64,000 nucleotides of DNA from Candidatus Levybacteria bacterium RIFCSPLOWO2_01_FULL_42_15 (GTDB taxonomy: Bacteria; Patescibacteriota; Microgenomatia; Levybacterales; UBA12049). The notes below the pieces were generated by a model. It worked only from the letters and a program-made list of their open reading frames with translations, did no database searches and had not been told where the DNA came from. Of this stretch, positions 51,139 to 59,642 are shown piece by piece. Numbering within the stretch: position 1 is the stretch's first letter; the number at the start of each line of letters is the position of its first letter. The stretch spans positions 21,603 to 85,602 of the forward strand of contig MFOZ01000019.1 of assembly GCA_001784055.1 (NCBI GenBank). The letters run 5' to 3'. Position numbers and translations under genes: made by a program.

Positions 51139-52899
51139 ATGTGTGGAATATTCGGTTACGTCGGAAAACAAAATAATGCGGCCCAGATTGTTCTTGAAGG
51201 ACTAAGGCTTCTGGAATATCGCGGGTATGATTCATGGGGAATTGCGGTAAAAAGCGGAAAGAAGCTTATGGTGAATAAGCAGGTGGGGAAAATAGAATCC
51301 GCCAAAACGACTCTTTCTGCAAGCTTTCTTGGTATTGGGCATACAAGGTGGGCGACTCATGGAGGAGTGACAGAAAACAATGCTCATCCTCATCTTGACT
51401 GCAAACAAGAAATAGCACTGGTGCATAACGGGATTGTAGAAAATTTTGTTGCGTTAAAAGAAGAATTGATAATTAGAGGACATAGTTTTAATTCGGAAAC
51501 AGACACAGAGGTAATTGTTCATCTTATCGAGGAGTATTTAAAAAAAGAAGGATTTGCCTCATCGGTGCGTGATTCATTTAATAGGCTTAAAGGACTAAAC
51601 GCAATTGTTGTTGCCTACGCTGTCTCTCGTCAAATTATTGCCTGCAAAACAGGATCTTCCTTGGTGGTTGGTCAAAAAAATAGCGATTTCTATATTGCCT
51701 CGGACGCATTGGGAATAACAGACCACACAAAGAAGCTTTTCTTTCTTAAAGATGGAGAAATGGTCATACTGGGAGAAAAGTTGCAACTCATAAGCATTGC
51801 AAACGGTAAAAAGTTAAAAGCAAATTTCGAAACAATACATTGGAAGCAGGAAGACTCCAAAATTGGAAATTTTAATCACTTTATGGAGAAGGAAATTTAT
51901 GAACAACCACGCGTTGTGCGTACCATAGCAAGAACTGCCGATCAGGATATTATTTCATTAAGCAGAACAATTAAACGAGCTAGGGGAACTTTTTTTATAG
52001 GCGCAGGAACGGCCTTTCATGCCTGCCTTGCGGGGACATACCTATTCTCCGGAATCGCAAAAATCCATGTTAATACAGCGGTCGCATCTGAATTTAATTA
52101 TCTGGAGGATTTTTTAACCAAAGAAAGTCTCATTATCGCGCTTTCCCAATCGGGGGAAACGATAGATGTTCTTGAGCCTCTCAATAGAGCGAAGGGGAAA
52201 GGAAGCAGAATTGTGGCGCTTACCAATGTTTTGGGCTCTTCGCTGTATAGGCTTGCTGATCACTCCCTTATTTTGGGTGCGGGAGTTGAAAAAGCAGTAG
52301 CTTCAACAAAGGCATATACTGCAAAGCTTGCTCTTTTACTTATGCTTGCGCACGCAATGAATGGAGAGATAAAAAAAGCAAAGAAAAATCTTCTTGAAAC
52401 GTCAAAAGAAATACAAAGACTCCTCAGCGCTCCAAGCAGAAAAAACATACGAAAGATTGCGTTGGTTCTTAAGTCATCCGAGCATATCTATACTATTGGG
52501 AGAGGAGTATCTTATCCAACAGCACTGGAAGCCGCCCTTAAGATTAAAGAGGTAAGCTATATACACACAGAAGGACTTGCGGGAGGAGAGTTAAAACATG
52601 GAACGCTCGCGCTTGTTGAAAAAGGAACGCCGTGTATTGTATTTGCTCCCAATGATGACACCTATGAGGCAATGATTTCCAACGCGATTGAGATCAAATC
52701 AAGAGGAGGAGTAATCATTGGCATAAGTACTAAAAAGTCTTCTGTTTTTGACTACTTTATAGAAGTTCGCGACATGGGATGGGCACGTATTATCGCTCAA
52801 ATTATCCCCGCACAGCTTTTGGCATACTATTTAGCGGTAGAGAGAGGATGCGATCCAGATAAACCTCGCAATTTAGCAAAAAGCGTAACCGTAAAGTAA
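51139..52899 (+). CDS. glmS: Glucosamine-fructose-6-phosphate aminotransferase GlmS
   Basis: Makes glucosamine-6-phosphate from fructose-6-phosphate and glutamine, supplying amino sugars for peptidoglycan and glycans. The 586 residues begin MCGIFGYVG with the N-terminal nucleophile Cys2. LLEYRGYDSWGIAV, HTRWATHGG and HNGIVENF complete the glutaminase domain. Two SIS domains follow: ALSQSGETIDVLEPL (about residue 334), and IGRGVSYPTALEAALKIKEVSYIHTEG (about 453). The end DKPRNLAKSVTVK is the family's C-terminal tail. No glmS ribozyme-like leader is apparent; only 14 bp separate it from the HAD gene. Confidence 0.95.
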   Translation: MCGIFGYVGKQNNAAQIVLEGLRLLEYRGYDSWGIAVKSGKKLMVNKQVGKIESAKTTLSASFLGIGHTRWATHGGVTENNAHPHLDCKQEIALVHNGIVENFVALKEELIIRGHSFNSETDTEVIVHLIEEYLKKEGFASSVRDSFNRLKGLNAIVVAYAVSRQIIACKTGSSLVVGQKNSDFYIASDALGITDHTKKLFFLKDGEMVILGEKLQLISIANGKKLKANFETIHWKQEDSKIGNFNHFMEKEIYEQPRVVRTIARTADQDIISLSRTIKRARGTFFIGAGTAFHACLAGTYLFSGIAKIHVNTAVASEFNYLEDFLTKESLIIALSQSGETIDVLEPLNRAKGKGSRIVALTNVLGSSLYRLADHSLILGAGVEKAVASTKAYTAKLALLLMLAHAMNGEIKKAKKNLLETSKEIQRLLSAPSRKNIRKIALVLKSSEHIYTIGRGVSYPTALEAALKIKEVSYIHTEGLAGGELKHGTLALVEKGTPCIVFAPNDDTYEAMISNAIEIKSRGGVIIGISTKKSSVFDYFIEVRDMGWARIIAQIIPAQLLAYYLAVERGCDPDKPRNLAKSVTVK

Positions 52900-52902
52900 A
52901 CA

Positions 52903-53619
52903 ATGAAAAAAACAATCCTTATTCTTCATGGATGGGGGGTTAACGGAGAAAAATACCAAATCATAGTAGGTATGTTAAAAGAGAAGGGATGGGTAGCGTT
53001 TTCTCCAGACCTTCCGGGATTTGGAAAGGAAAAATTGTTGAAAAAGACTATGAACGTAGACGATTATGTTGATTTTGTAAGAGATTTTATAAGGAAGAAA
53101 AAGCTATCCAACATTGTTCTTGTTGGGCATTCATTTGGAGGAAGAATTGCCATTAAATTAGCAGCATCAGGAGAAGGGACAATAACAGGTCTTATTCTCA
53201 CAGGGTCTGCTGGTATTAAGCCCAAACTCGCTTTGTATAAACGATTTATTATGTATATAGCAATTTTATTAGGAGAATTATTTCGTTTTCCGCTGTTAGC
53301 AAATGCAAAAAATATTCTGCGCAAGATTCTTTATTTTGCCATAGGGGAATGGGATTATTATAACGCGGGGGACATTAGAGAAACGTTTAAAAAAGTCATT
53401 GCCGAAGACCTTATTGATTATCTTCATAACATACGTGTCCCTACGCTTTTGGTTTGGGGCGCAAAAGATAACGTTATCCAACTGATCTATGGGAAGATGA
53501 TGAAAGAGAGAATTTCTGCGTCAGCGCTTGTTGTTGTTGAGGGCGCAGGTCATAAGCTGCCTTACGCGAATCCTAAGGAATTTATTAATGCAATTATGCC
53601 ATTTTTACAGAAAATATGA
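52903..53619 (+). CDS. Alpha/beta hydrolase
   Basis: A 238-residue hydrolase of the alpha/beta fold. ILHGWGVNGEKY forms the oxyanion loop (residues 7-18), VLVGHSFGGRIA the nucleophile elbow with Ser (about 70-81), TLLVWGAKDNVI the acid strand and EGAGHKLPYANP the catalytic histidine. The substrate is unknown. Its stop overlaps the MurF-like gene by 4 bp (ATGA) within the wall cluster, so an esterase acting on wall or lipid-linked intermediates is possible, as is an unrelated role. Confidence 0.8.
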   Translation: MKKTILILHGWGVNGEKYQIIVGMLKEKGWVAFSPDLPGFGKEKLLKKTMNVDDYVDFVRDFIRKKKLSNIVLVGHSFGGRIAIKLAASGEGTITGLILTGSAGIKPKLALYKRFIMYIAILLGELFRFPLLANAKNILRKILYFAIGEWDYYNAGDIRETFKKVIAEDLIDYLHNIRVPTLLVWGAKDNVIQLIYGKMMKERISASALVVVEGAGHKLPYANPKEFINAIMPFLQKI

Positions 53620-55292
53620 GCATACTTTACGCAGCCACAAGCACACTTTTCTTTGTCTGGATTTCCAGAAATATTTTATACTGGGTACACCTTTGGCAAA
53701 TAAAAGAGTATCGGTGGGATCGGCTTTCGGTTCATCTTAGAGAGACGGTTCAAGGAAGGTCGCTTTTTTTCTCACCTCTTCTTCTTTTCAAAGTAGTACT
53801 TATAGGTGCATTTATCCTGGTAATCCAAAAACAGCTTTCTCTTTCTTTATACCACAGCGCAATCACGTTTGTGTTTGCCTTGCAATTTAGCTCTGTGGTA
53901 AAAGAAGTAGGGAGAAAAACCATAAAGATCCCTAAGCCAACGATAAAGGCAGTGATTATTAGTGGATTTTCTCTCTTTATCCTTTTCTCTCTTTTTTCTC
54001 TTCCGCTGTTGGATCGATTTGCATGGATTCTTTTAATCGATCGCCTGCTTCCTGCTGTTGTTTTAGTTGCGACACTTATCATGTCGTTTCCAAGCGGGCT
54101 TTACTATGATTGGAAAATCGCTCGGGCGATAAGGCTTTTAAGGAAGCAGAAAAAGCTTATCGTAATGGGCATTACCGGAAGTTATGGAAAAAGCTCAACA
54201 AAAGAATATCTTGCGCAGCTTTTGAGAACAAAATTTTCTCTTATTGCTACTTTCGGTACCCAAAATACGCCCATTGGTTTGGCAAACACAATTCTTGAGA
54301 AAATGCAAGACAAAACGGCTATTTTTGTTGCGGAGATGGGTGCATACAAAAGAGGGGAGATTGCACAGCTTGCCCAAATGGTTCATCCAACAATAGGAGT
54401 TCTTACCGGTATCAACGCGCAACATTTCTCTCTCTTTGGTAGCATTGAAAATACGATTGATGCAAAGTATGAACTTATTGAGTCGATTTCTCCTAACGGT
54501 TTATGTCTTTTTAACGGGAATAACGTTTACACGTACGAATTGTGGAAACGGGCATTGCGTGAAAATCGTAACGCAGTATTATATAGGGTTCTAACGACTA
54601 ATTCCTTTTCCGAAGAACAATTTAAACAGGAGCATGGGATTATTGCCTATAACGCGCGTATTTCTTCGCGTAGTGTTTCCTTTGATGTTGTTCTGAAGAA
54701 GAAAGGGAAACCAAGAATAAAAATAGAGAGTCTGGGAGCGCCAATTGGTGGGATTCACACACTTGAAAATCTTCTTCCCGCAATTTATGTTGCGTATATT
54801 TTAGAAATGAAACCTTTTGAAATTAAAGAAGCGTTATCCCTGCTTGTTTCGCCTGTTCATACCATGAGCATTCTTAGATCTTTTTTGGGAGTAATTCTTC
54901 TAGACAATACGCATAATACAAATCCTCGTGGTATTGAGGCTGCGGTACTATTACTTAAGCAGTATCTAAGACAGAAAAAAAGACTATGTGTTTTTGTATT
55001 GCAACCAATGATTGAATTGGGTAGCAGAGGGAAAGAGGAGCATAGGATAGCGGGAAGAGCTATTGGTGCGGTTTGTTCTTATCTTTTTCTAACAAATAAG
55101 AATTTTTATCAAGAAATCGTAAAAGGAGTTCGGGATAGCGGAGGAAAATGTAAGGTAAAAATAGCAAGCCCTCAAATCATTGCGAGTTTTGTCAAGACCC
55201 TGACGAAAGATGATATTATGTATTTTGAGGGAAGAGAGACCGCGTCTTCTTTGGTAAAGATTCTTAAGCGAGATCCAAAAACAGATATATGA
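53616..55292 (+). CDS. murF: MurF-like Mur ligase with an N-terminal membrane domain
   Basis: Probable ligase adding D-Ala-D-Ala to UDP-MurNAc-tripeptide. The first 180 residues hold about four or five hydrophobic helices in place of the usual soluble UDP-binding domain. The ATP loop is MGITGSYGKSSTKEYLAQLL (about 185-204), then FVAEMGAYKRGEIAQLAQMVHPTIGVLTGINAQH in pieces typical of MurF. The C-domain LLDNTHNTNPRGIEAAVLLL corresponds to the DDSYNANP segment of MurF, with changes. The 558 residues exceed the usual 450. It could be a membrane-bound MurF, or a Mur ligase with another acceptor. Confidence 0.75.
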   Translation: MSILYAATSTLFFVWISRNILYWVHLWQIKEYRWDRLSVHLRETVQGRSLFFSPLLLFKVVLIGAFILVIQKQLSLSLYHSAITFVFALQFSSVVKEVGRKTIKIPKPTIKAVIISGFSLFILFSLFSLPLLDRFAWILLIDRLLPAVVLVATLIMSFPSGLYYDWKIARAIRLLRKQKKLIVMGITGSYGKSSTKEYLAQLLRTKFSLIATFGTQNTPIGLANTILEKMQDKTAIFVAEMGAYKRGEIAQLAQMVHPTIGVLTGINAQHFSLFGSIENTIDAKYELIESISPNGLCLFNGNNVYTYELWKRALRENRNAVLYRVLTTNSFSEEQFKQEHGIIAYNARISSRSVSFDVVLKKKGKPRIKIESLGAPIGGIHTLENLLPAIYVAYILEMKPFEIKEALSLLVSPVHTMSILRSFLGVILLDNTHNTNPRGIEAAVLLLKQYLRQKKRLCVFVLQPMIELGSRGKEEHRIAGRAIGAVCSYLFLTNKNFYQEIVKGVRDSGGKCKVKIASPQIIASFVKTLTKDDIMYFEGRETASSLVKILKRDPKTDI

Positions 55293-56530
55293 TACGCCCA
55301 ATTGCCATTGGTCTCTCTCCAAATACGACTTTTTTGGATGTTCTATTTTCAATCCGCTTATTAATTCAGCCATGGATATACCAAAAAGGGAACTATATCA
55401 AGAAGCTGGAAGATTGGTTTTTACGCTATTTTCATGCCGATGTAGCGGTATCTTTTGATAGTGCCCGCATTGCTCTTTTTTATACTTTAAAATCTCTTGG
55501 GATAAAAGAAGGAGATGAGGTTCTTCTGCAAGCATTTACCTGCGTTGCGGTTCCCAACGCGATAATGTGGGCAAAAGCAAAACCAGTGTACGTTGATATT
55601 GCCAACTCTTACACCATTGATACAAAAGATCTGGAGAAAAAAATAACTTCTTCCACCAAAGCAATCATTGTGCAGCATACGTTTGGAATCCCGGCGGAGA
55701 TGGATCAAATTGTAGGTATTGCAAAAAAGCACAATCTTTTTGTCATAGAGGATTGTGCTCATACGATTGGAGGAATGTATAAAGAACAAAAGCTTGGATC
55801 GCTTGGAGACGTGGGTATTTTTAGTTTTGGCAGGGATAAAGCCTTTTCTTCTGTATTTGGAGGGATTGTGATTACCTCGCGCAAGAATATTGGAAAACAG
55901 TTAAAAGTCTTCCAAGGCAATTTATCACACCCATCTATTTTATGGATTGCGCAGCAACTTTTCCATCCGGTTGCCCTTTCTCTCGTTTTTCCTTTATACA
56001 ACCTTTTTTTAGGAAAAATGTTCCTTTTATCCTTGCAGCTGTTTGGAATGCTTTCGCTTCCTTTAGAGACTGAAGAAAAACAGGGAAAATTCCCCCATAA
56101 TTTGGGGAAAAAAATGCCAAATGCCCTGGCAGCATTAGCTCTCTTTCAACTTAAAAGAATTTCGCAGTTTAATGCAAGAAGAAAAGAAATCGCAAGCGAA
56201 TACGTCCAAAAGATTAACGTACTATACTCCGGTACATTGTATAAAAATATAATTCCTTTTTTACGTTTTCCGCTTGTTGTTGAAAAAAGAGAAGAGATGC
56301 TTAATTTCTTCAGATCCAAAAAAATCTATGTTGGGAAATGGTATTCTGAAGTCGTAGATCCAAAGGGCGTTGATTTAAAACAAGTTTTTTATAAAACAGG
56401 TTCTTGTCCAAATGCAGAATATATAGCAAAGCATATTCTTAATGTACCTACATATCCTACCATGACGGATTCTGACGTTAAAAACGTAATTAATGTATTT
56501 CAAAAATATGATCAAGATCATAGAAATTGA
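55289..56530 (+). CDS. DegT/DnrJ/EryC1/StrS-family aminotransferase in the wall cluster
   Basis: A 413-residue PLP enzyme: LLQAFTCVAVPNAIMWA, VIEDCAHTIGGMYKEQKLGS with the PLP aspartate, and FSFGRDKAFSSVFGGIV with the Schiff-base lysine in RDKA. A hydrophobic stretch (about residues 215-255) is longer than in typical sugar aminotransferases and may bind membrane. Enzymes of this family aminate keto-sugars. The gene overlaps the MurF-like gene by 4 bp and the FemAB-type gene by 23 bp, so it is probably part of wall or lipid-carrier chemistry. The substrate is unknown. Confidence 0.82.
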   Translation: MIRPIAIGLSPNTTFLDVLFSIRLLIQPWIYQKGNYIKKLEDWFLRYFHADVAVSFDSARIALFYTLKSLGIKEGDEVLLQAFTCVAVPNAIMWAKAKPVYVDIANSYTIDTKDLEKKITSSTKAIIVQHTFGIPAEMDQIVGIAKKHNLFVIEDCAHTIGGMYKEQKLGSLGDVGIFSFGRDKAFSSVFGGIVITSRKNIGKQLKVFQGNLSHPSILWIAQQLFHPVALSLVFPLYNLFLGKMFLLSLQLFGMLSLPLETEEKQGKFPHNLGKKMPNALAALALFQLKRISQFNARRKEIASEYVQKINVLYSGTLYKNIIPFLRFPLVVEKREEMLNFFRSKKIYVGKWYSEVVDPKGVDLKQVFYKTGSCPNAEYIAKHILNVPTYPTMTDSDVKNVINVFQKYDQDHRN

Positions 56531-57527
56531 CGAGAAAAAAATTTGGGATGAGTTTTTAGATAAAAAAGAAATCCAGTTTTTTCCCTTATTTCAGTCATGG
56601 AATTGGGGAGAAGTTCAAAAGCAAACCGGAGACGAGCTGTTGCGCGTTGGAGCGTATAAAAACAATAAGCTAGCTGCGGTGTGTCAGATTATTGACATAC
56701 ATGCGAAACGAGGACATTATCTGCATCTTCGTCATGGACCGGTACTTGTGCCCTTTGATTCAGCCGTGTTTGATGCGCTACTCGTCTATGTTAAAAAAGT
56801 CGCTTGTCAAAAGAAAGCTTCATTCGTTCGACTCAGTCCGCTCGTTGAAAAAAGTCAGGCAGACAAAGCTATGTTAAGCGCAGGAGGTATGATAGGCGCA
56901 CCAATTCACAACATGGATGCGCAGGTATGTTGGGTTTTAGACATCACAAAGCCGGAAGAACAACTCCTTAAAGAAATGCGCAAGTCTCACCGCTATCTAA
57001 TCCGTAAGGCACAAGGCATGAACATTACCATTAGAAAAACAAAAGGAGCCTCAAGTATCAATATCTTCTTGGAAATCTACAAAGATTTGTCTGGGAGGAA
57101 ACATTTTGTTCCCCATAAGGGAATAAAAGAAGAGCTTGACGTCTTTGGAAAAGAAGATCAGGCATTATTGTTTTTGGCCGAATATAAACAGAAGGTCATT
57201 GGGGGAACGCTTATTTTGTTTGTTGGAAATAATGCCATTTATCACCATGGGGCATCTGTTGAAGGCTATAGAGATGTACCTGTTTCATATCTTTTACAGT
57301 GGGAAGCAATTTTAGAAGCCAAGAGAAGAGACAAAAAGCTCTATAATTTTTGGGGAATCGCACCATCTGATTCCTCCAGACATCCATGGCAGGGATTAAC
57401 GCTTTTCAAAACAGGTTTTGGGGGAGAAAAAAAGGAGTTTCTTCACGCGCAAGATATTCCCCTCTCTTTTTGGTACGGGAAAAACTACTTGGTGGAATAC
57501 ATCCGAAAACTACAAAGAGGCTATTAA
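56508..57527 (+). CDS. FemAB/FemX-type peptidyltransferase (lipid II amino acid transferase-like)
   Basis: A 339-residue GNAT-fold protein of the FemABX family, which adds amino acids from charged tRNA to the peptidoglycan stem peptide. Seen are FFPLFQSWNWGEVQKQTGD at the N-terminus, MRKSHRYLIRKAQ (about residues 156-168), HHGASVEGYRDVPVSYLLQWEAI and YNFWGIAPSDSSRHPWQGLTLFKTGFGG, all diagnostic. I start at MIKIIEID (56508); five upstream residues are possible. It directly precedes mraY. An interpeptide bridge is therefore predicted, though FemAB homologues with other substrates exist. Confidence 0.85.
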   Translation: MIKIIEIDEKKIWDEFLDKKEIQFFPLFQSWNWGEVQKQTGDELLRVGAYKNNKLAAVCQIIDIHAKRGHYLHLRHGPVLVPFDSAVFDALLVYVKKVACQKKASFVRLSPLVEKSQADKAMLSAGGMIGAPIHNMDAQVCWVLDITKPEEQLLKEMRKSHRYLIRKAQGMNITIRKTKGASSINIFLEIYKDLSGRKHFVPHKGIKEELDVFGKEDQALLFLAEYKQKVIGGTLILFVGNNAIYHHGASVEGYRDVPVSYLLQWEAILEAKRRDKKLYNFWGIAPSDSSRHPWQGLTLFKTGFGGEKKEFLHAQDIPLSFWYGKNYLVEYIRKLQRGY

Positions 57528-57533
57528 GTTTGA

Positions 57534-57539
57534 TATAAT
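57534..57539 (+). promoter_or_regulatory. -10 box TATAAT upstream of mraY
   Basis: TATAAT at 57534-57539 lies 8 bp before the ATG at 57548; the predicted +1 is 2 nt before the start codon. It could give a near-leaderless transcript for mraY-ftsW-murG. Confidence 0.6.
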
Positions 57540-57547
57540 ATACGTCT

Positions 57548-58558
57548 ATGATGCGGCTTTTAGGGCTTACTATAATGTCGTTTGTTATCAGTGGGACTTT
57601 GTTTGTGCCATTTATCGATTTTCTCTACAAAATAAAGCTCAGAAGAAGAATACAAAAAACAAAAGATATCTTTAACAACAACACTCCTCTTTTTGATCGT
57701 TTTAACGCGTGGAAGGTGGGAACGCCATTCGGAGGAGGGCTTCTTATTGTAGTGGTTGTTCCCGTATTAACACTTTGGGCATATGGTCTTTTTGAAACAA
57801 AAATATCATTCTGGCAACTATTCGTTTTGCTCTTTTCTTTTATTGGATTTGGACTTCTTGGTCTTTATGATGATCTTAAAAAACTTACCAATGAAAAAAA
57901 ATCCGTTGTTTTTGGATTGAGGTTTCGTCATAAGTTTTTCATCCAATGGATTCTCGCATTTTTAATCGCCTCTGTTCTTTATTTTCAGCTTGGATTTGAT
58001 TTCATTTTCATCCGCGGATTTGGACTCGCAAACCTAGGATTTCTTTTCATCCCGTTTGCGGCGTTTGTGATTGTTTCTTTTGTAAACGCATTTAATATTG
58101 CGGATGGACTTGATGGGTTAGCGTCCGGTCTTTTTCTCATCTGCATGGTTGCGTTTTTGGCAATCTCCTCCTCGCAACTGGATAACTATCTGGGAATTTT
58201 TATCGCAATTATTTTAGGGAGCGTTGCGGCATTCCTTTATTTTAATATTTATAAAGCGAGGCTTTGGCTTGGAGATACGGGATCTCTTGCTCTTGGAGCA
58301 GTGCTTGCGGTTGTTGGACTTTTGACAGGAAAAACGATTGCGCTTGCCGTCATAGGAGGAATTTTTGTTCTTGAAATTGGCTCATCGCTTGTGCAAATTC
58401 TTGGAAAAAAGATTCTTGGAAAAAAGATTCTTCCCGCAGCCCCTTTCCATCTGTATTTGCAATACAGGGGATGGGAAGAGCCAAAAATTGTGATGAGAGC
58501 TTGGCTTTTGGGATTTCTTATGGCAGTTTTAGGATTGTATATAGCATTCGCCGTGTAA
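57548..58558 (+). CDS. mraY: Phospho-MurNAc-pentapeptide transferase MraY
   Basis: Makes lipid I from UDP-MurNAc-pentapeptide and undecaprenyl phosphate. About ten membrane helices in 336 residues. Catalytic residues are in place: GLYDDLKKL (about residues 102-110), NAFNIADGLDGLASG (about 180-194) and LWLGDTGSLALGAVL (about 239). The cytoplasmic loop near the end, PAAPFHLYLQYRGWEEPK, corresponds to the MAPxHHH motif but keeps only the first histidine. A 15-bp tandem duplication (58397-58426) encodes ILGKKILGKK just before it. A second ATG lies one codon downstream. Confidence 0.9.
   Translation: MMRLLGLTIMSFVISGTLFVPFIDFLYKIKLRRRIQKTKDIFNNNTPLFDRFNAWKVGTPFGGGLLIVVVVPVLTLWAYGLFETKISFWQLFVLLFSFIGFGLLGLYDDLKKLTNEKKSVVFGLRFRHKFFIQWILAFLIASVLYFQLGFDFIFIRGFGLANLGFLFIPFAAFVIVSFVNAFNIADGLDGLASGLFLICMVAFLAISSSQLDNYLGIFIAIILGSVAAFLYFNIYKARLWLGDTGSLALGAVLAVVGLLTGKTIALAVIGGIFVLEIGSSLVQILGKKILGKKILPAAPFHLYLQYRGWEEPKIVMRAWLLGFLMAVLGLYIAFAV
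58397..58426 (+). repeat. 15-bp tandem duplication within mraY
   Basis: Two exact copies of ATTCTTGGAAAAAAG, with a further partial copy (ATTCTT). It is in frame and gives ILGKK twice. By alignment to MraY from memory the total length of this loop is not increased. Confidence 0.9.
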
Positions 58559-58574
58559 AAAATATCTGCCCATC

Positions 58575-59642
58575 ATGAAGCGCATAGATATTTCACTTCT
58601 TTTTGTTGTTATTCTCTTATCCTTTTTTGGTCTTCTTATGATTTATGAGGCATCTTCGTTTATTGCTTTTCGAGATTTTGGAGACAAATATCACTATCTT
58701 AAAGATCAATCTCTTTGGATTCTTCTGGGACTTAGTGGTTTGGTATTTTTCTCCCTTTTTGATTATCGAAAGCTTTATCTATTTTCCTTACCGTTTCTTA
58801 TTGCTGCAATAATCTTGCTTTCATTGGTGTTTGTGCCTGGGGTTGGGGTTCTCTTGCACGGTGCTCGACGATGGATAGACGCAGGTCCTTTTTTTATCCA
58901 GCCATCAGAATTTGTAAAGCTTGCCTTAACTATTTATCTTGCCGCCTGGTTTTCTCATAAAGAAAAAGGAAGATTTTTTGCGTTTTTGCTCCTGCTTGGG
59001 CTTGTCATTTTCCTTATCATGTTGCAACCTGATATGGGAACGGCAGCCATTATCCTTCTTGAAGCAATCGTTATGTATTTTTTGTCAGGAGGAAACATTA
59101 TCCATTTTCTTTTTCTTCTTCCGGCTATCGCAGCGGGCGGGTTTTTTCTTATAAAAATAGAGCCCTATCGTTTTGAGCGGTTTATTGCGTTTCTCAGCTT
59201 GGGAAAATCACTGGAAGGCTCCTCATATCATGTTAAACAAATACTCATAGCACTTGGAATGGGTGGGCTTACGGGAGTTGGCTTTGGAAATTCATTGCAG
59301 AAATATGCCTATCTTCCAGAAAATACTACCGATTCAATCTTCGCAATTATCGCGGAAGAAGTTGGTTTTCTTGGCTCAACGCTTGTTATTATCTGCTTTA
59401 TGATTCTTGCCGCGAGAGGATTTTTTATTGCGTTTCACAGTCGGACGATGTTTGGAAAACTTCTTGCTTCGGGAATAACAGCATTTCTTTCTGCTCAAGC
59501 GCTCATTAATTTAGGAGCTCAAACCGCGCTTGTTCCTCTTACTGGTGTTCCTCTTCCTTTTATCTCCTACGGCGGATCCGCTCTTATTGTAGATTTATGT
59601 TCGATTGGAATTCTACTCAATATATCCAAAGAACGAGTATGA
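58575..59642 (+). CDS. ftsW: Lipid II polymerase FtsW (SEDS family)
   Basis: SEDS glycosyltransferase that polymerises lipid II at the septum with FtsI. 355 residues with about ten membrane helices. Seen are GARRWIDAGPFFIQPSEFVKLAL (about residues 96-118), LQPDMGTAAII with the conserved aspartate (about 149), and ENTTDSIFAIIAEEVGFLGS (about 249). The final loop is TGVPLPFISYGGSALI. All are diagnostic for FtsW/RodA. Its position between mraY and murG favours FtsW over RodA. The usual murD between mraY and ftsW is absent. ATGA overlap with murG. Confidence 0.94.
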   Translation: MKRIDISLLFVVILLSFFGLLMIYEASSFIAFRDFGDKYHYLKDQSLWILLGLSGLVFFSLFDYRKLYLFSLPFLIAAIILLSLVFVPGVGVLLHGARRWIDAGPFFIQPSEFVKLALTIYLAAWFSHKEKGRFFAFLLLLGLVIFLIMLQPDMGTAAIILLEAIVMYFLSGGNIIHFLFLLPAIAAGGFFLIKIEPYRFERFIAFLSLGKSLEGSSYHVKQILIALGMGGLTGVGFGNSLQKYAYLPENTTDSIFAIIAEEVGFLGSTLVIICFMILAARGFFIAFHSRTMFGKLLASGITAFLSAQALINLGAQTALVPLTGVPLPFISYGGSALIVDLCSIGILLNISKERV

